Origin: Dasypus novemcinctus
Taxonomy: Eukaryota > Chordata > Mammalia > Cingulata > Dasypodidae
DNA length: 64,000 nucleotides
Direction of reading: 5' to 3'
Assembly (NCBI RefSeq): GCF_030445035.2
Contig: NC_080690.1
Coordinates: 27,678,796-27,742,795, forward strand
Shown here: positions 1-12,378 of the stretch, one piece after another
Position numbering within the stretch: position 1 is the first letter of the stretch
Layout: each line of letters starts with the position of its first letter
Notes under the pieces: generated by a model
What the model saw: the letters and a program-made list of their open reading frames with translations, nothing else
Databases searched by the model: none
Told to the model about the DNA's origin: nothing
Made by a program: the position numbers and the translations under genes

Positions 1-439
1 ATCTGGGCACAAGAATTTATATTGCAACTAAATGTGACCCTTCACAAAGGTAATGAACATTTTTAAAAAATGTGTCTGCAGGGAGAGTTTCTATTCTGTC
101 TTCCCCTAATACCTGGCTCCATCACAACAACAGCCACCATCCCACCTGGTCAAACTGGTTCAAGTAACATTTTTCACACTGAAGCCTCAGTCACCTTCCT
201 CATCTGTTTCTCTGATTAGGTTGCTCCCAAGCCTAATAGCTGATACTTGATTGCCATTGTTTACAGGATGAAATAGAAGTTAATCATCATGACCTCGCAA
301 TACATTTCAAGCCTTATGGCCCAAATTAATTCAGTTCCTTGGAGTCCCCTGGTCATCTGGATGTGCTTTATAGTCTTATTCTATGGGGAGCTTATTTGTT
401 TATTTAAATTTGTTTCTCTCTTGTCTTGGTGCACCCTCT

Positions 440-715
440 CTTCCTCCCTTCCTTGCTTATCCAGACAGCTCCCACTGTTCTTTCAAGTTTCAGTTGTGAC
501 AAGGAAGTCCTTTCCATCCCCCAAATCTGAGTAGATACCTATTTTTGGTGCCACCATAGCTCACTGCACAGACCTGTATCACAACCCCTGCTACAACCAC
601 AGAAACCTCAGTTTACTTTCTTGCAATGTGCTCCCATCCCATTCCCAATTCTCTTATTTGATCATCATGGAGTAAGTGCTGGATAAATTATTGACAAAAT
701 AATAAAGGAATAAAT
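440..715 (+). repeat. L2 LINE 3' end fragment
   Basis: Old, degenerate LINE-2 tail. The text resembles the end of L2 on the plus strand: a pyrimidine-rich stretch with TTTCAAGTTTCAGTTGTGAC, then AAGGAAGTCCTTTCC, a segment like the 'cccatagcac...' block, and finally GTAAGTGCTGGATAAATTATTG leading into a short A/T-rich end. No usable reading frame remains. The assignment is by pattern only. Confidence 0.5.
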
Positions 716-1312
716 AAAATTAAGAAACAGGTGAGCCAGGAGAAACGACTATAGGCTTGTGTTATTGTTATTGCCATTAATACCATAGTTAGTATTAAAT
801 TTAATTTTCTCTCCAAAGCTTTTCATGGATAAATTTTTTTCTAAAAGCATTTGCTTCAGCCTAGTACTACTATGGACTCCAGTCTAACTTTCCCATCCAA
901 CCAAACTTCCTTAGCCAACACCTTAATCTCTGGCAATAGTCCCCACCACTCAGCCGAATTCTCCCTGAAGGCTTTCATTCTCATTTCTGTTCCTACTTTT
1001 TAACCTAGTATCGTTCAATCCATTTGTGGTTGGTAAGTATGATGAATGGGTATTCACGAGTTTGTGTGAGATGTGCCTCCCTCAAACTTTGTAACAATGG
1101 TAGCACATTATCTATCTCAAGTGAAAAACAAAAACAAAAACTAGTATTGCTCCACCTACGTCTTTCTAAGTCTGGATTAAATCAAGCAATTGTGAACATT
1201 TATACCTTCTACTCACTGTTAATCTCTACAAACTTTTTTTCTTATCCTATTATTTGTAGCTAATACTTGGGATGACTAGATTTGAGTGATGAGTCCACCA
1301 ACTGTGTAATTT
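716..1312. other. Unassigned AT-rich sequence
   Basis: No repeat family, coding exon or RNA gene was recognised. The short open frames are of chance length and show no recognisable protein family. Confidence 0.5.
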
Positions 1313-1500
1313 TAACTTAGGAAAGTAGTTTACTTTCCCTGAACCTTCATTTCCTCATCTAAAAATGTCACTATAATCATAATTTTGCCTCAAAGTTGTT
1401 AGAACTATTTACCAATAGGCATATGAAAGCATCTAGCACAAGTCCCAGTATATAAGGAGTCAGTGGATATTTATTACCCATGTATGTCTTAAAATCCAAT
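1313..1500 (+). repeat. MIR SINE
   Basis: Old mammalian-wide SINE in sense orientation. Visible marks in order are TTCATTTCCTCATCTAAAAATG (the 'cctcatctgtaaaatg' block), CATAATTTTGCCTCAAAGTTGTTAGAA, and CATCTAGCACAAGTCCCAGTATATAAGGAGTCAGTGGATATT, which matches the 'agcacagtgcctggcacata' end. The tRNA-related head is missing or too diverged to see. Confidence 0.65.
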
Positions 1501-4142
1501 GATCTTAGACAGTCATTTGTCAATGTCTTTATTAAAAATTTGTATAATAAGAATCTGCTTTTCATTTAACTCAATTAACTATTTCAAATACTTCCCATTT
1601 TTAAATAAGATTTACACTAATAATTCTTTATAAGTTCCTTTTCTTTAAATACAACAATGCAGTAATTGTGTTGGCAGCCCTGCATTTTGTAAGTACTTGT
1701 CTCTTTGAAATGCAATCACCATCTGCTTGCTATTCACACTTAGTTCCCACTTGCTGCTTGACCTCTTTTAAATAGGCACATTCATTTGCATCTTCAAATT
1801 TGTTCATTTTATTAAGTCATTGACTGCATTAGCAATGTGTGTGACCAGTGGAAAGTACTCATGGCCAAGATGGGTCAAACCAGGACAGAGTGGTTTGGCA
1901 TCTTCAGGAAAGACAGTGGGAAGAGATAAAGAAAGGATTCAGGAGAGAGAAAAAAAAAAAAAAAAGGAAAACAAGAGTAAAAATGTCCTCAGCCAAATCT
2001 ATGAAGAAGAGATTGGACCAAATTTTCTAAAGCTTATCAAGCTACAAACACCTTTAAACCTGAGCACATTTAGGGCAGAATTTGATACAAAGTGACAGAT
2101 TATTTTGCAAACAGAAGCAACAACTAATTACCATGTCACAAGAGTTTCATTGTTTCCCAGCCATTTTAGTTAATGCAACATTTAATAACTGAAATTGCAA
2201 CTTTTTTTTTTTAACTAAACTTCTTTATTTGGAATATGAGGAATGAGAACATAAAGAATTTTGCTCTCTTTCAGTCTTTCTACTTAACACTAGAATATTC
2301 AATATGCCTAATAAAAGCTTTTGTAATTTTGGTAGCAGAGTAAATAGAGAGGTATTATTATTTGGAAAAAACAAAGGAACTTTACTTGAAACTAAATAAA
2401 TTATCTTATACTTTCTATAGCAAGACGCTAAATACAGTGATTTAACGAGTATTTGGCAAATACATTTTGTAAAGAATTATTTATTAATGACCCGCCAGTA
2501 GATTTTATTTTGGTCTAGAAAATTCTGTAAAACTGTCTGCATCTATCAAGTCAAGTGGGTAATGTCTATATTATAAACCAGAAAATTAGATATCACTAAT
2601 CCTGAAATTGTCAAAGTTATTTTGTTTTTCCCATTGTATATTCATCACTGGAAAAGTATTGTTAGCAGAAATCTATGGGAAAAAAATCTCATGTAAATTC
2701 CAAAAATTGAAAATGAAAAAAATCAAATTGTAAACAAAGCCTTAAACTTGCTTTCATCCATTCACACTTTTCACAGATACTTTTTATGTTTATATGTGCT
2801 GAGCATTGTCCCACATGAAGCATAAAGGCAATTGAATTTTAATGGAGCTACTCAAGTTCTTTGACAATGACCACTGGGGTTATTTTCAATCTTTCCTTCC
2901 TGTTAAAAGGGAATTCATGAGAGATTGGTGTGCTGAATTAAAGCACTTACTGAGGTCAGTTTCCCTTTCTTAGATTTTTCTGAGATAGTTTACAGTGCTT
3001 TACCTGGAGATACTTAAAAATGGCTTTGTATTTCTGATAATTCCCATTGATTTTTTTTTTCTTTCCTTCCTTCCTCTCTATATTTCTGTTTTATGGCCAC
3101 CAAGAACTTCAGTTTCTTAGTGGCAGCAGCACTACATGAGTTACCATGGTAACAATGCATTTTGGGGGATAACAAATATAAGTAGGCCTGTACTATGTCA
3201 GAACATTGGTTGTTAATTCCTGATAGGGATCTGAAATTGTGTACAACAAGCTTTTGTTTTGAAAAAGTTCCACTTTGTTGTTGTTTTATTTTAAATATAT
3301 ATTTTGTTAATTGCATACTTGCAGCTTATTCATTAGAAACACTTTTTAACAGCCATTTAAAGGTAGTCAGAGAGAGAATAAAAATGTATTACTTAAAGGC
3401 AAAAGTTATTTAATAACTAATAGAAGGGGCTAAACAGTTATGCAAAAAAGATCAAAATAACATACAATTTTATGTTGAGGATTTAAAAGAGATTTTTTTT
3501 ATTGATCTCTTAAATTCAGGGAGCAGAGGAATGCATAGTTAGTATTTATTGAATCATAACATCCTGTGGTAGTAAAATAGAATCAAAGAATATAAGAGCA
3601 GAAAGGATCCTGGTAAGCTATCTAAATCCAAAATTGCACAGTGAGTTGGGGCAAAGTCCTATCTTGAAATGATTCCTTTTCATTCCCAGTCCATTATTTC
3701 CCCCATGAAATCTTGGAGTGTTTCAGTGAATAGTGTTTAATAATTAGGCACCCTATTCTCTGCTGCTTTGTTGCCATAGCCACCACCTCATCACCTATTA
3801 CCTGGAATATGGCATATGATCCAAATTCTTATCCTAGCCTTCAGCCTTGACCTCTCCAAACTGTCTTCCACATTTCCATAGTAAAATCTCAGTTCCTCAA
3901 AGTATGTGGCATAGCAGGACCTATTTGTTTTAACTTGCTTTTCATCTGGAATCACAGAGGTTAAATTTCCTGTCTTCCAGATAAGGACTTGTAACTCTTT
4001 GCTCATCTTAGTGTCCAGGCTACACTTTAACCCCATCAGCTCTTTTTCAATGGTCATAATATATAGTTCCTTCATCATCCTGATTGTACTATCTGCAAAC
4101 AATAATACTCTTTGGCAATTTTAGATGCAATGATAAGTCCTG
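1501..4142. other. Unassigned sequence, no gene recognised
   Basis: Mostly AT-rich sequence with an A tract near 1951-1966, a T tract near 2203-2212 and a T/pyrimidine tract near 3050-3075. A 103-codon open frame lies on the minus strand at 3791-4102. It is free of stops but matches no protein family I know. The segment near 3590-3650 vaguely resembles an old repeat. Nothing firm can be called. Confidence 0.45.
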
Positions 4143-4572
4143 GAAATGTTCTTTTTTTTTTTTAAGATTTATTTTATTTATCCCCCCCACCCGGTTGTCT
4201 GCTCTCTGTGTCCATTCACTGTGTGTTCTTCTGCATCCACTTGCATTATCAGATGGCACTGGGAATCTGCGTCTCTTTTTTGTTGCGTCATCTTGCTGAG
4301 TCAGCTCTCCGTGTGTGCTGCACCACTCCTGGGCAGGGTGTGCTTTTTTCATGCAGGGTGGCTCTCCTTGCAGGGTATACACCTTGTGTGGGGGGCATCC
4401 CCGTACAGGGATGGCACTGCATGGCATGGTACTCCTTGAGCGCAGCAGCACTGCACATGGGCCAGCTTACAACACAGGTCAGGAGGCCCTGGGGATCGAA
4501 CCCCAGGACCCTCCATGTAGTAGATGGACACTCTATTAGTTAAGCCACACCCACTTCCCTAGAAATGTTCTT
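4143..4572 (-). mobile_element. DAS-type tRNA SINE, full length, with target-site duplication
   Basis: Armadillo-type SINE in antisense. The left end is its A-rich tail read as T-rich (4152-4180). The body has GTGTCCATTCACTGTG and CTTGCAGGGTATACACC-like blocks. The right end is the tRNA-like head with B box (GATCGAACCCC, about 4494-4504) and A box region (TTAGTTAAGCCACACC). An 11-bp direct repeat, GAAATGTTCTT, flanks it at 4143-4153 and 4562-4572, as expected for L1-driven insertion. Open frames of up to 120 codons inside it are by-products of its GC-rich body. Confidence 0.88.
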
Positions 4573-4659
4573 AATTGCTTTTAAGAGAGAGAGGTAGGAA
4601 AGTATTATTATCATTTTTTACAACAAAAACATTATTGTTAGATAATAATAGTAACAACC

Positions 4660-4850
4660 AGTTATTAATATTTTTTTAAAGCAAGGGCCTGTACTAATAA
4701 TTTTATATATACTGCCTCATTCAAACCTCTAAACAACACTTTGAAGGAAATATGATGACTGAAATTTAACAAAGGAGAAAACAAAACTTCATAGAGAAGT
4801 GCCTTGCCCAAGACCAAAAAATTCTCATGTTTCTGACTCTAAACTATGTA
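4660..4850 (-). repeat. MIR SINE
   Basis: Antisense MIR. It has TTATTAATA at the start, CTGCCTCATTCAAACCTCTAAACAACACTTTGAAGG (the 'ctcatttaatcctcacaacaaccctatgagg' block), then AAGTGCCTTGCCCAAGACC, like 'aagtaacttgcccaaggtc'. It is well diverged and non-coding. Confidence 0.65.
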
Positions 4851-6590
4851 CTATTGCAACAGAAATATTTTTTTAAATAGTTGAAGATTCAATGCCTCAC
4901 ATATGGCTTACTTTTATAGGATTTCATTACCACTTAAAAATAAGTTAGATTCTATCTTTTCAAGGCATACTGTTTACTATAATCGATTAGAGCTACCCTA
5001 GCCTAGTTAGTTATGCTGTTTGCTTTCCCTCAACTCTTATCTACTTTTGTCCGTTTGAAATGTCAGCTTCTGACTGAAGTGAAATAAAGAAGGAAAAAAA
5101 AAAAAAAATGAACCTCATACACCTTCTTTACTTTCTCATAAATTTACCAACGTCAAATTCTATATTAAAATAATTCAATTACTACTCTATAATTCCATAT
5201 TAGAGATTTGTTTGCCTTAGTGGAACCAAACAAGGGCATGGATGTATAAAAATAGAGGGAGAAAAATATTCTAAGTCTCTGGATGTATGAATTCTGTTTC
5301 GTGATTCATTCTTGGCTAATGGAGGGTTGGCACAGTACAGTTTGTATATGCTGTTGTCTTCTTGGCAAAGGCAGCTACAAGAATCATATTGAAAAAATTA
5401 TCATTTTGATTGTGCTTCAAAATACATTTTTCACATGCAATATACTATGTTATGATGAAGACTAACCTATAAAACCTATTCTTGGAAGTCTGATTATTGT
5501 TTGAGAAGGAATGTATGAAAGAATTTTGAAAACTGTTACTGCCATAGAATTTTTAAAGTTTTGAATCAACTTTGCCTTCCTGAGGTATTTCACACCAAGA
5601 GGCAAGGAACTGATACCTTTTAAACATTTATACTTTTCTCAGACCCAATGAATGCCTTCATCTCATAAAAATAAAGCACAGTTAACTTTTTTTTTTTGTC
5701 CCACTGAAAATTTATCATTTCCAAAACCTCTGTCTTTTGGAAGTCCAACCTTTCAATTGGCAAGAGATGGGACTGAGGGGAAAAATTAAAAGCAGTAGGA
5801 AACACAATCGAGTATACAGAAAATTCCTTGGTGAGATAACTGACATAAATTTAGAGTTGCTACTTTCCAATGGAAACCTTTCAGTAATTAAGTTGTGAAA
5901 GATGGGCAAAAGAATAGAAAAAATCAAAAGAGGAAAAGTATTTACATAAACTGTGTTCTTTTTTATCCTCATTAAAACTAAAGCTTAGGGAAAAAACATA
6001 TATGCACTACTAAACTGGCACAGGTATAATTTTACATTCAATTTTAGTAGATTCACAGATTTTTCAAAGCTTTCCTATGTACTTTTTAGGGTGCACATGA
6101 GTGTGCATGTTCTAATCTATTCCTTGAAGTAAATCTTAGGGTTTTATCAACTATATTTAATATATCAGCGGGCTAAAGTTCCAGAGGTTTTTTTGTTTTG
6201 TTTTTTAATATGACCAAGATCATCTACTTAAAAAGTTGGAGATTTAAATTTTGGGTTGACTGATGTAACTTCATGCTCCCCTTCCCTATACTCATTACTC
6301 ATTTTTATTCTGGTTTCAAGTTTTGTGGATATATGCATCATATCTGTGCATGAGTATGTGTGTGTGTGAAGTAAGAGAGAACTGCCATAAGGTTGGCAAA
6401 GTTCACAAAACCAACATAAATGAAAGGTCATTTTAACAACATAACTTTGGAAGGATTTTAATTTAAAATAGTTATCCATGACTGTATTCATTATCACATT
6501 ATATCAGACATCTATCATATGCCACTTCATATCTCCTTGACCTCTCCTTTCACTCCAGTCACTGCTGTTGCAACTACTGTGCAAAAGTCT
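4851..6590. other. Unassigned sequence, no gene recognised
   Basis: Holds an A tract at about 5094-5108, a T tract near 5686-5697 and a short (TG)n run near 6355-6368. Open frames are all under 90 codons and read as low-complexity sequence. No repeat family or exon could be recognised. Confidence 0.45.
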
Positions 6591-6599
6591 GAGAGCAGC

Positions 6600-8380
6600 T
6601 CACCTGGATCTTTGTTTCACTACTTTAGTCTCACCTATATTAATGGTTCCATGTAAGAGATAAAGGGACGGGGGCCTCTTCTCTTCTCACAGACGTCTCT
6701 GTCACCAAAGCATAGGTACAAACTCACCCCACATTTAGGGCTGCACAACCCTGAATCTTGCTGATTTTGAATGAAGCCTCAGGCAAGAAAGAGCTTTCTA
6801 GCAAGTTCAGGCAATGGATGGTACAGGTCGTGCTGCCACATGATCCAGCATATTCAATGATAATACAGTTTTCTAGACTGAATTGGCATTCCTCACTGAG
6901 ATTCCTAGGGCCTGAAGAAAAGCCATGCCTTTTACAGCAAAGGACTCTTGGGAATTTGAAATGCAGCTCCTGGCATGCTGGTGGGCCTTGGTAGTGACTG
7001 AGAAGCTGTCCATGGGTAGAGGTGGGGGCGGGCATCAAGTGTCCATGTGGATAGGGTTGCCCTTCATGACTTGTCATGACAGGCATTTTCTGCAACAATA
7101 TACCAGGGCAGCAAAGGAAGTATTATATCCAGGATGGGGCCAAATTGATTTGGAGGGTATAAATAAATTAAATGTACATGTGGCTTAGTTTCCACATTAC
7201 CTACCTCTTTCCCACCAGCACCTCTTCATCAGCTCATACAATCCCTCAATAAACACCATATGCTTGTTGTTATTGTTTTATTGTTGACCAACTGATTTAT
7301 GGAAGAAAAACCTTGAGCCTTGTTCACAGATAGAATAATGCACTAAGTAGGTGCAAATCCCAGGTGGACTCCTGCTACAAGTACCACCCACATGGATTCC
7401 CAAAGGAATGCCCAAATCCTCCTCATGGCTAGAGATCTGCACAATACATTTAGTCACCAACAATACTCCGGACTCTTGGATGAATGACTTGGTGAGAAAA
7501 AGATCTAGAAGGAGCAAGACTGAAAAATTGGAGAAAGTCTGGGAAAGAAGCACATGACTGGATTTGAGAAGGCAGTACCAAGTGTGAAGCTGTTTATGCC
7601 TCACATTGGTGACCACTACACACTATCCCCTAAAAAGAAGGTACTTGGCTATCAAGTAAATGTCTGATCCTGTGGTGGGTATATAGATTTTTCCCCCCAG
7701 CCTGTTAGTACAACAGTCCAGGAATGCAATGGCCATGGTAACAGACAAGAAGGCTATAATGGGTCAAATAAGATAGACTCCCTCCCAACAAGATTGATGA
7801 GACTACGGTGAGTGTTGAGTGCCCAACCTACAAGCTTCAGAGACCAACACTGAGCTGTCAACATTGGAACCCTTCCCCTCCTTAAAGGACCTGTCAGCCA
7901 CTTGATGGCAGGCTGACTATATTGGACACATTCTATGCTGAAGAGAGCAGTGCTTCTTCATATACAGATTTTCCTTTTCTACTTACAATGTCTCTGGAAG
8001 CACAACCATACTTGAATAATACTTGATCTCTTGGTATGATATCTTCACAACATTGCTTCAGACCAAGAAGACCAGGGAAACAATTTTGTGACAACAAATG
8101 GACAAAAATAGTCCCTGGACTATATTCTACTGGTCTCATCATACCCTCATCAATTCAGGGTACCAAATTGAAGAACAATGGAATGGCTTTTTAAAGGTTC
8201 AACCAAAACACCAGCTCAGAGACAAGACCCTGCAGAATTTAGCAGCTATACTCCAGTATGTGGGCTACATGCTGAGTCAACAACTTTTGCATGGTGTTTT
8301 TTCCAAAGCATCTAGGATACCTGGTGAGTCCAGGAACCAGATTGTGGAAGTGTGCTTCCAATTCCTACTACCTTAGGTTT
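6600..8380 (+). pseudogene. Degenerate endogenous retrovirus pol fragment (RNase H to integrase)
   Basis: Broken retroviral pol in sense orientation. Around 6925-7188 a frame looks like the RNase H/connection part of an endogenous retrovirus (key visible piece QLLACWWALV). At 8098-8376 another frame looks like the integrase core end, with EEQWNGFLK followed by a helix-rich stretch and SRNQIVE. The two pieces are about 900 bp apart in different frames and are separated by stops, so nothing functional remains. The closest general likeness is to class III/ERV-L-like or related pol genes, but the exact family is unsure. No LTR was identified at either side. Confidence 0.5.
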
Positions 8381-9292
8381 ACCTATATTAATGATTCCAG
8401 TTCAGAGATAAGAGACAAGGGGTTTCTTCACTTTCAGCATTAAGTTTTAAACTGAATTTGAAGCAAACACTACCATAATTAACTTAGAATCCTGCCAATA
8501 ACCCAACAGGCCAAAATTTAAAATGAAAAAGAAGGATTTACTTTAAGAGCAGAAGAAACTGCTCCTGATTAGCATAAACCACAAAGATACCACTAGATTG
8601 GCCCTTTATGCTTCTTTGAAAAGGAAATTATAAGACCCACAGCTTACTGTGGGAAACACAAATGAGGATTCAGATTCCTCCTTGGGATAAAGAGTCTGCA
8701 TTACCCAGCTCTAGGACAAGTATCCTAGAGCAGCTGAAATGCTGGCTGAAGGTGAGGGAAATATAAAATCAGTGGTGGCGTAGGTAAATGATGATTTTAA
8801 GTTACTGTCTCTGTACCAGCAACAGTAGTGGAGATAGTAACTTGTTCTACTAAACCTCTTGTGGAAAGGCTTTGCAGAGAATGTATCTGGCCACCCTGGA
8901 GGGTAAACTATGAGAGACTGAATTTAATGAATGATACGAACCAATCTGAGCATTGCCAAGCGGACTACATCTGACACTTCTTACTCCTGCCACAGTTGAG
9001 GGAACCAATTCCATATATGCTCCACCAGCTTTGTTTTGGAACCATGGCAAGGAATATTTTCTTCCAGTCCTGCAACTCCTCTGATACCACTCTTGGGGGA
9101 GAAGGGGTGCCCAAGGGAACTCTAGTGGCACTCATTCAGGAGAAACCCAGAAGTGTAGAGGTTCCCTTGACCAAAATAGACTGGAAGTTCATGGAGAAAT
9201 TCTTCTTTTGTGCTGAGGAATCAGTTCTACTAATAAAAAAAGTCATGCAAGCTCCTAAGAAGTTTAGACAAATTTTTAGTGACACAAAATAA
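8381..9292 (+). other. Possible downstream part of the same retroviral relic
   Basis: Follows the integrase-like frame directly. A 98-codon open frame at 8996-9292 contains LCFGTMARNIFF but no domain I can name. The segment at 8380-8445 resembles that at 6630-6695 (shared ACCTATATTAATG), so part of the relic may be duplicated. Assignment to the retrovirus rests on position and that similarity only. Confidence 0.3.
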
Positions 9293-10290
9293 TGACCATA
9301 ATATGTCTGGTATTGGTTTTCCTTTTTTCCATATTGTAATCTCTGCTCTTTGGGATGACTTCCCGCACAAACAGCAAGCTTGCAAATTTTTGTCTCAAGC
9401 TCTGGTTTCAGGGAATCCAGGTTAAAATATTTGTATTTAGGTGTGTCTTTTTAAAAATTTATATACATAGTTTCTTTTTTTAAACACTTTTAACCAGATC
9501 CTTTTTAATAAACATGCAAAGTAAACCCCTTGATTCAGAGAAATTATGGGAAATTAGTAGAATACAGGCAAAGTTTCAACTAAAAATGTGTATTAATAGT
9601 GACTATTTAAACTTTAGGCAGACTTTCCACATTTATAACAATTATTCAGAATAGAGCTACAAAAGTCATACACAGAGAGTGAAATTAAGGCCACTACTCA
9701 ATTATAAAAGATTTGCTTATATGCTAATCCTGGTACTTTTTGGGTTGAGAATGATATAAAAACTCTGGGAAAAGAAAAAGAAAATTGAAAGATGTACAGT
9801 CTTATGGAGCAGTAAGTCCTGGACAATTTCTTGACAGCTGTATCACAGAAGAGCATACATAGGCAGTGTAGGGATGGTGAAGATGCTCTAATGCAGAATG
9901 GTTTCTTGTCTGATTCACATTAATGAGCATTACTTGCATAGCTCCTGTGCCAAGTCTTGACTTCAGAATTTTGTTTTCTTTTCTAGATGAAGAAAATATA
10001 AAAGCATCTAAAGGTCAAGGAAAGTGTTCTTCTTGTGATGAGGAACCTCCATGATCTAACAAACATTCTTATTTTATTATCATTTTGCTGCCACCAGTGG
10101 AAACTTAATCATGTAATTTACTCTATTGTGCCCCTGAGTTGGTTCAGGATAGCTGCATTGAGGACCTGGTATTTGACATGGTCTATGGGTATGTGCTGGC
10201 TTTTAATAGAGCTTTGGAATGCTATCCTCTTATGGGTCATTCACATCCATTATTGGAATGGTAACAATGTCTTAACTTGAATGGTACACA
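9293..10290. other. Unassigned sequence, no gene recognised
   Basis: AT-rich sequence without an identifiable repeat. The stretch near 9345-9430 ends in a CTCAAGCTCTGGTTTCAGGGAA-like pattern seen in some retroviral LTR ends, but this is too weak to call. Confidence 0.4.
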
Positions 10291-10396
10291 AAAATATGTG
10301 GCTGCAAAGCAGGTGTAGCTCTGTGGTTGAATACCTGCTGCGCATGTATGAGGCCTTCGGTTCAATCCCTGGTACCTCCTTTTAAAAAAATGTGGC
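10291..10396 (+). mobile_element. Monomeric tRNA-derived SINE with target-site duplication
   Basis: Short SINE of about 80 bp consisting of only a tRNA-like unit. The A box region is GTAGCTCTGTGGTTGA, the B box GGTTCAATCCC (about 10360-10370), then TGGTACCTCC and a short A tail. Nearly identical direct repeats (AAAATATGTGGCT and AAAAAAATGTGGCT) flank it at 10291-10303 and 10384-10396. It lacks the long body of the full DAS elements in this window, so it is either a monomeric subfamily or a truncated copy. The intact A tail and TSD favour a complete monomer. Confidence 0.8.
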
Positions 10397-11740
10397 TAAT
10401 AAATATTTTGGGGGAAATCTATTATTGTGGATTCAAGGGAAATGAATTCATAAGCATTTTCATAGTTTCATCGTATTTCATTAACAAATACTCCTGTGAT
10501 CCTAATATGCACTTGATGGATACTTATTCTGTCTGTCTTAATACTTATAAAATTTTTATTTAAACATTATAATTAATGTGTCTAAAGTCAAACATTTATT
10601 TGCAGAAGTAAGGTTTGAACCTAGACCTTTGGATGCTAAGGACTACATTTGTTTCAATGTGATATACTCTGCCTATCACTACCTTCTATTACCAGGGCAG
10701 TCTAGCTATGAGGCATATTCAGAGATGTAGAGAAGGTCTCAATCATGACTGAAGGGTATAAAAAAAGGCTCATTGTCAGAAAAAAATTACATCACATTTC
10801 ATTTGAATACCTTGCAGGTCCATATTTTATAGGGTATATAAAATGGCAATAAAAGATAATGGTGAAAATAAAGATAATTCATTTTCTTGGAGGCATTGAT
10901 CATCAGGAGAGATATATTCTCTTTCTCTCTTTTGTACCAAATGGGAAATTTGTTCAATATTCTTAATTTACATAAAATATACAATGCAGTTAGACATTTT
11001 AAGTGCTCCTTGCATTTAGTTCATGACTATAAAATCGTTTCCAGAAAGAGGAAAGTTCTCTGTGTGTTTTATTTACATTTTTTCAAGTCCAACTTTGGAG
11101 CCATTAAATGAATAATTCATCAGTTTTGATGTTTAACGACTTCGTACAGGGCTTTTTATTTCTACTTCTCACTTGGTGCATACATTTGCCACAAACTTGT
11201 CAACAATAACTTGAGGATTCACCTCCTTTCCCTCATAAAACAAGAGTCAAGCTCAGAAGAGTGTTCCCTCATTACACACAGGTGTTAGCCATTTCATGTC
11301 ATAGTGAATTGACAACTAGTCACGTTTGCCACCTTCCTTTAATATTTACTGTGGAAGTCGATTAGGTTTCAGTCACAATGATACAGTGCCTCTAATATAC
11401 ACAGAAGCAGCTCACTGGAGTGGAACAGCACATGCAGAAAAGCAAGAATGCTTAAATAATTGATTTAATAGAGAAACTGGTATAAAAGTGCAGGAATATT
11501 TTCAGAAGGGATGACTCAGTGCTGACTATAGGAATTTAAACCGAATGTGCCTCTAAGTTGCCAAATATAGTCCAGTTGGACTGAACATCAGAGACCGTTC
11601 AATTTAGTGACTCATGGAGCTTCTTTTTACTCCTGATATTCCATAACCACAAATTTATACTAGATGAAGTCACACAGGAAAAATACAATATAAAATATCT
11701 TTTAGTTTGACTATAATCACATCACTTTATAACACTAAAA
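10397..11740. other. Unassigned sequence; weak MIR-like tail near 10600
   Basis: The segment 10600-10680 (GTAAGGTTTGAACCTAGACC, then CTATCACTACC) resembles an antisense MIR head. The rest is AT-rich with no recognised repeat, exon or RNA gene. Confidence 0.35.
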
Positions 11741-11970
11741 GGCAACATAGAAGCCTAGTAGACTTGGTCCACTCACCACTACTGCTCAATAGCTGAGTGA
11801 CCTTAGAAAAGTAAGTTGATGTCTCTGTTTCTTCTTTTCCTCCTCTATAACCTAAAGGCCCTGAAGAATAATATATTGTGTTGCTATATGGAAAGAACAA
11901 TTTATCTTTGTAAAGCACTTTCTATAATTCTGGCACATAGAAAATGCCCCAAAATAACAACTATTTATAT
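11741..11970 (+). repeat. MIR SINE
   Basis: Sense MIR. It shows AGCTGAGTGACCTTAGAAAAGTAAGTTGATGTCTCTGTTTC (the 'gctgtgtgaccttgggcaagtta...cctcagtttc' block), TTTGTAAAGCACTTTCTATAATTCTGGCACATAGAAAATGCCCC, and a TTATTATT end. The core order is preserved. Confidence 0.75.
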
Positions 11971-11974
11971 TTAA

Positions 11975-12350
11975 TTATTATCTATTTTATTCTATTAAGT
12001 TCAAGGTAGGAAATCAATAATTAAAAAGAAAACTTGGTGGAGAAGACTGTGGGAAACACTGTATGCTTCATTATTTCTAATAACACAACATGTGTTTAGT
12101 TCTGGCCCATACAACTCTCCTTGACTCTTTTAAAACCTCTATATAGAGAAGTTTTAAGAGAAGGTCATTGTCATAACTCTAACAGTGTCTGAGTTTTACA
12201 TCAAAATTGTTTCATGTAATTTTTAAAATGTAGAGTTATCCAGACCCCTTCTCCTGAAAATGTGATTAAGTGGATTCTGAGAATGGGCGCAGAATTTTAC
12301 AGAAGTTATAAAGTGACATATACCCAGAGTTGACATTGGCAGGTAGAGTT
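11975..12350. other. Unassigned sequence
   Basis: Between two MIR copies. The part around 12240-12330 has a faint likeness to a DNA-transposon MITE, but no terminal repeats were found. Confidence 0.3.
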
Positions 12351-12352
12351 GT

Positions 12353-12378
12353 TAATAATAATAATAATAATAATAAAT
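12353..12378. repeat. (AAT)n microsatellite
   Basis: Eight or so perfect AAT units at the 5' edge of an antisense MIR, likely grown from the MIR's own TTATTATT end. Confidence 0.9.

Noticed and set aside
3791..4102. 103-codon minus-strand open frame that reads plausibly as protein
   Set aside because: No family recognised and no splice-site or promoter context. It may be a diverged repeat. A protein search against mammals would be decisive.
4089..4451. 120-codon minus-strand frame and several plus-strand frames
   Set aside because: All within a SINE flanked by target duplications.
10304..10384. Genuine tRNA gene
   Set aside because: The A and B boxes are tRNA-like, but the element carries an A tail and target duplications and would not fold into a full cloverleaf, so it is a SINE.
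12353..12378. Trinucleotide repeat as a possible coding repeat
   Set aside because: It is an AAT run at the edge of a MIR and in no open frame.
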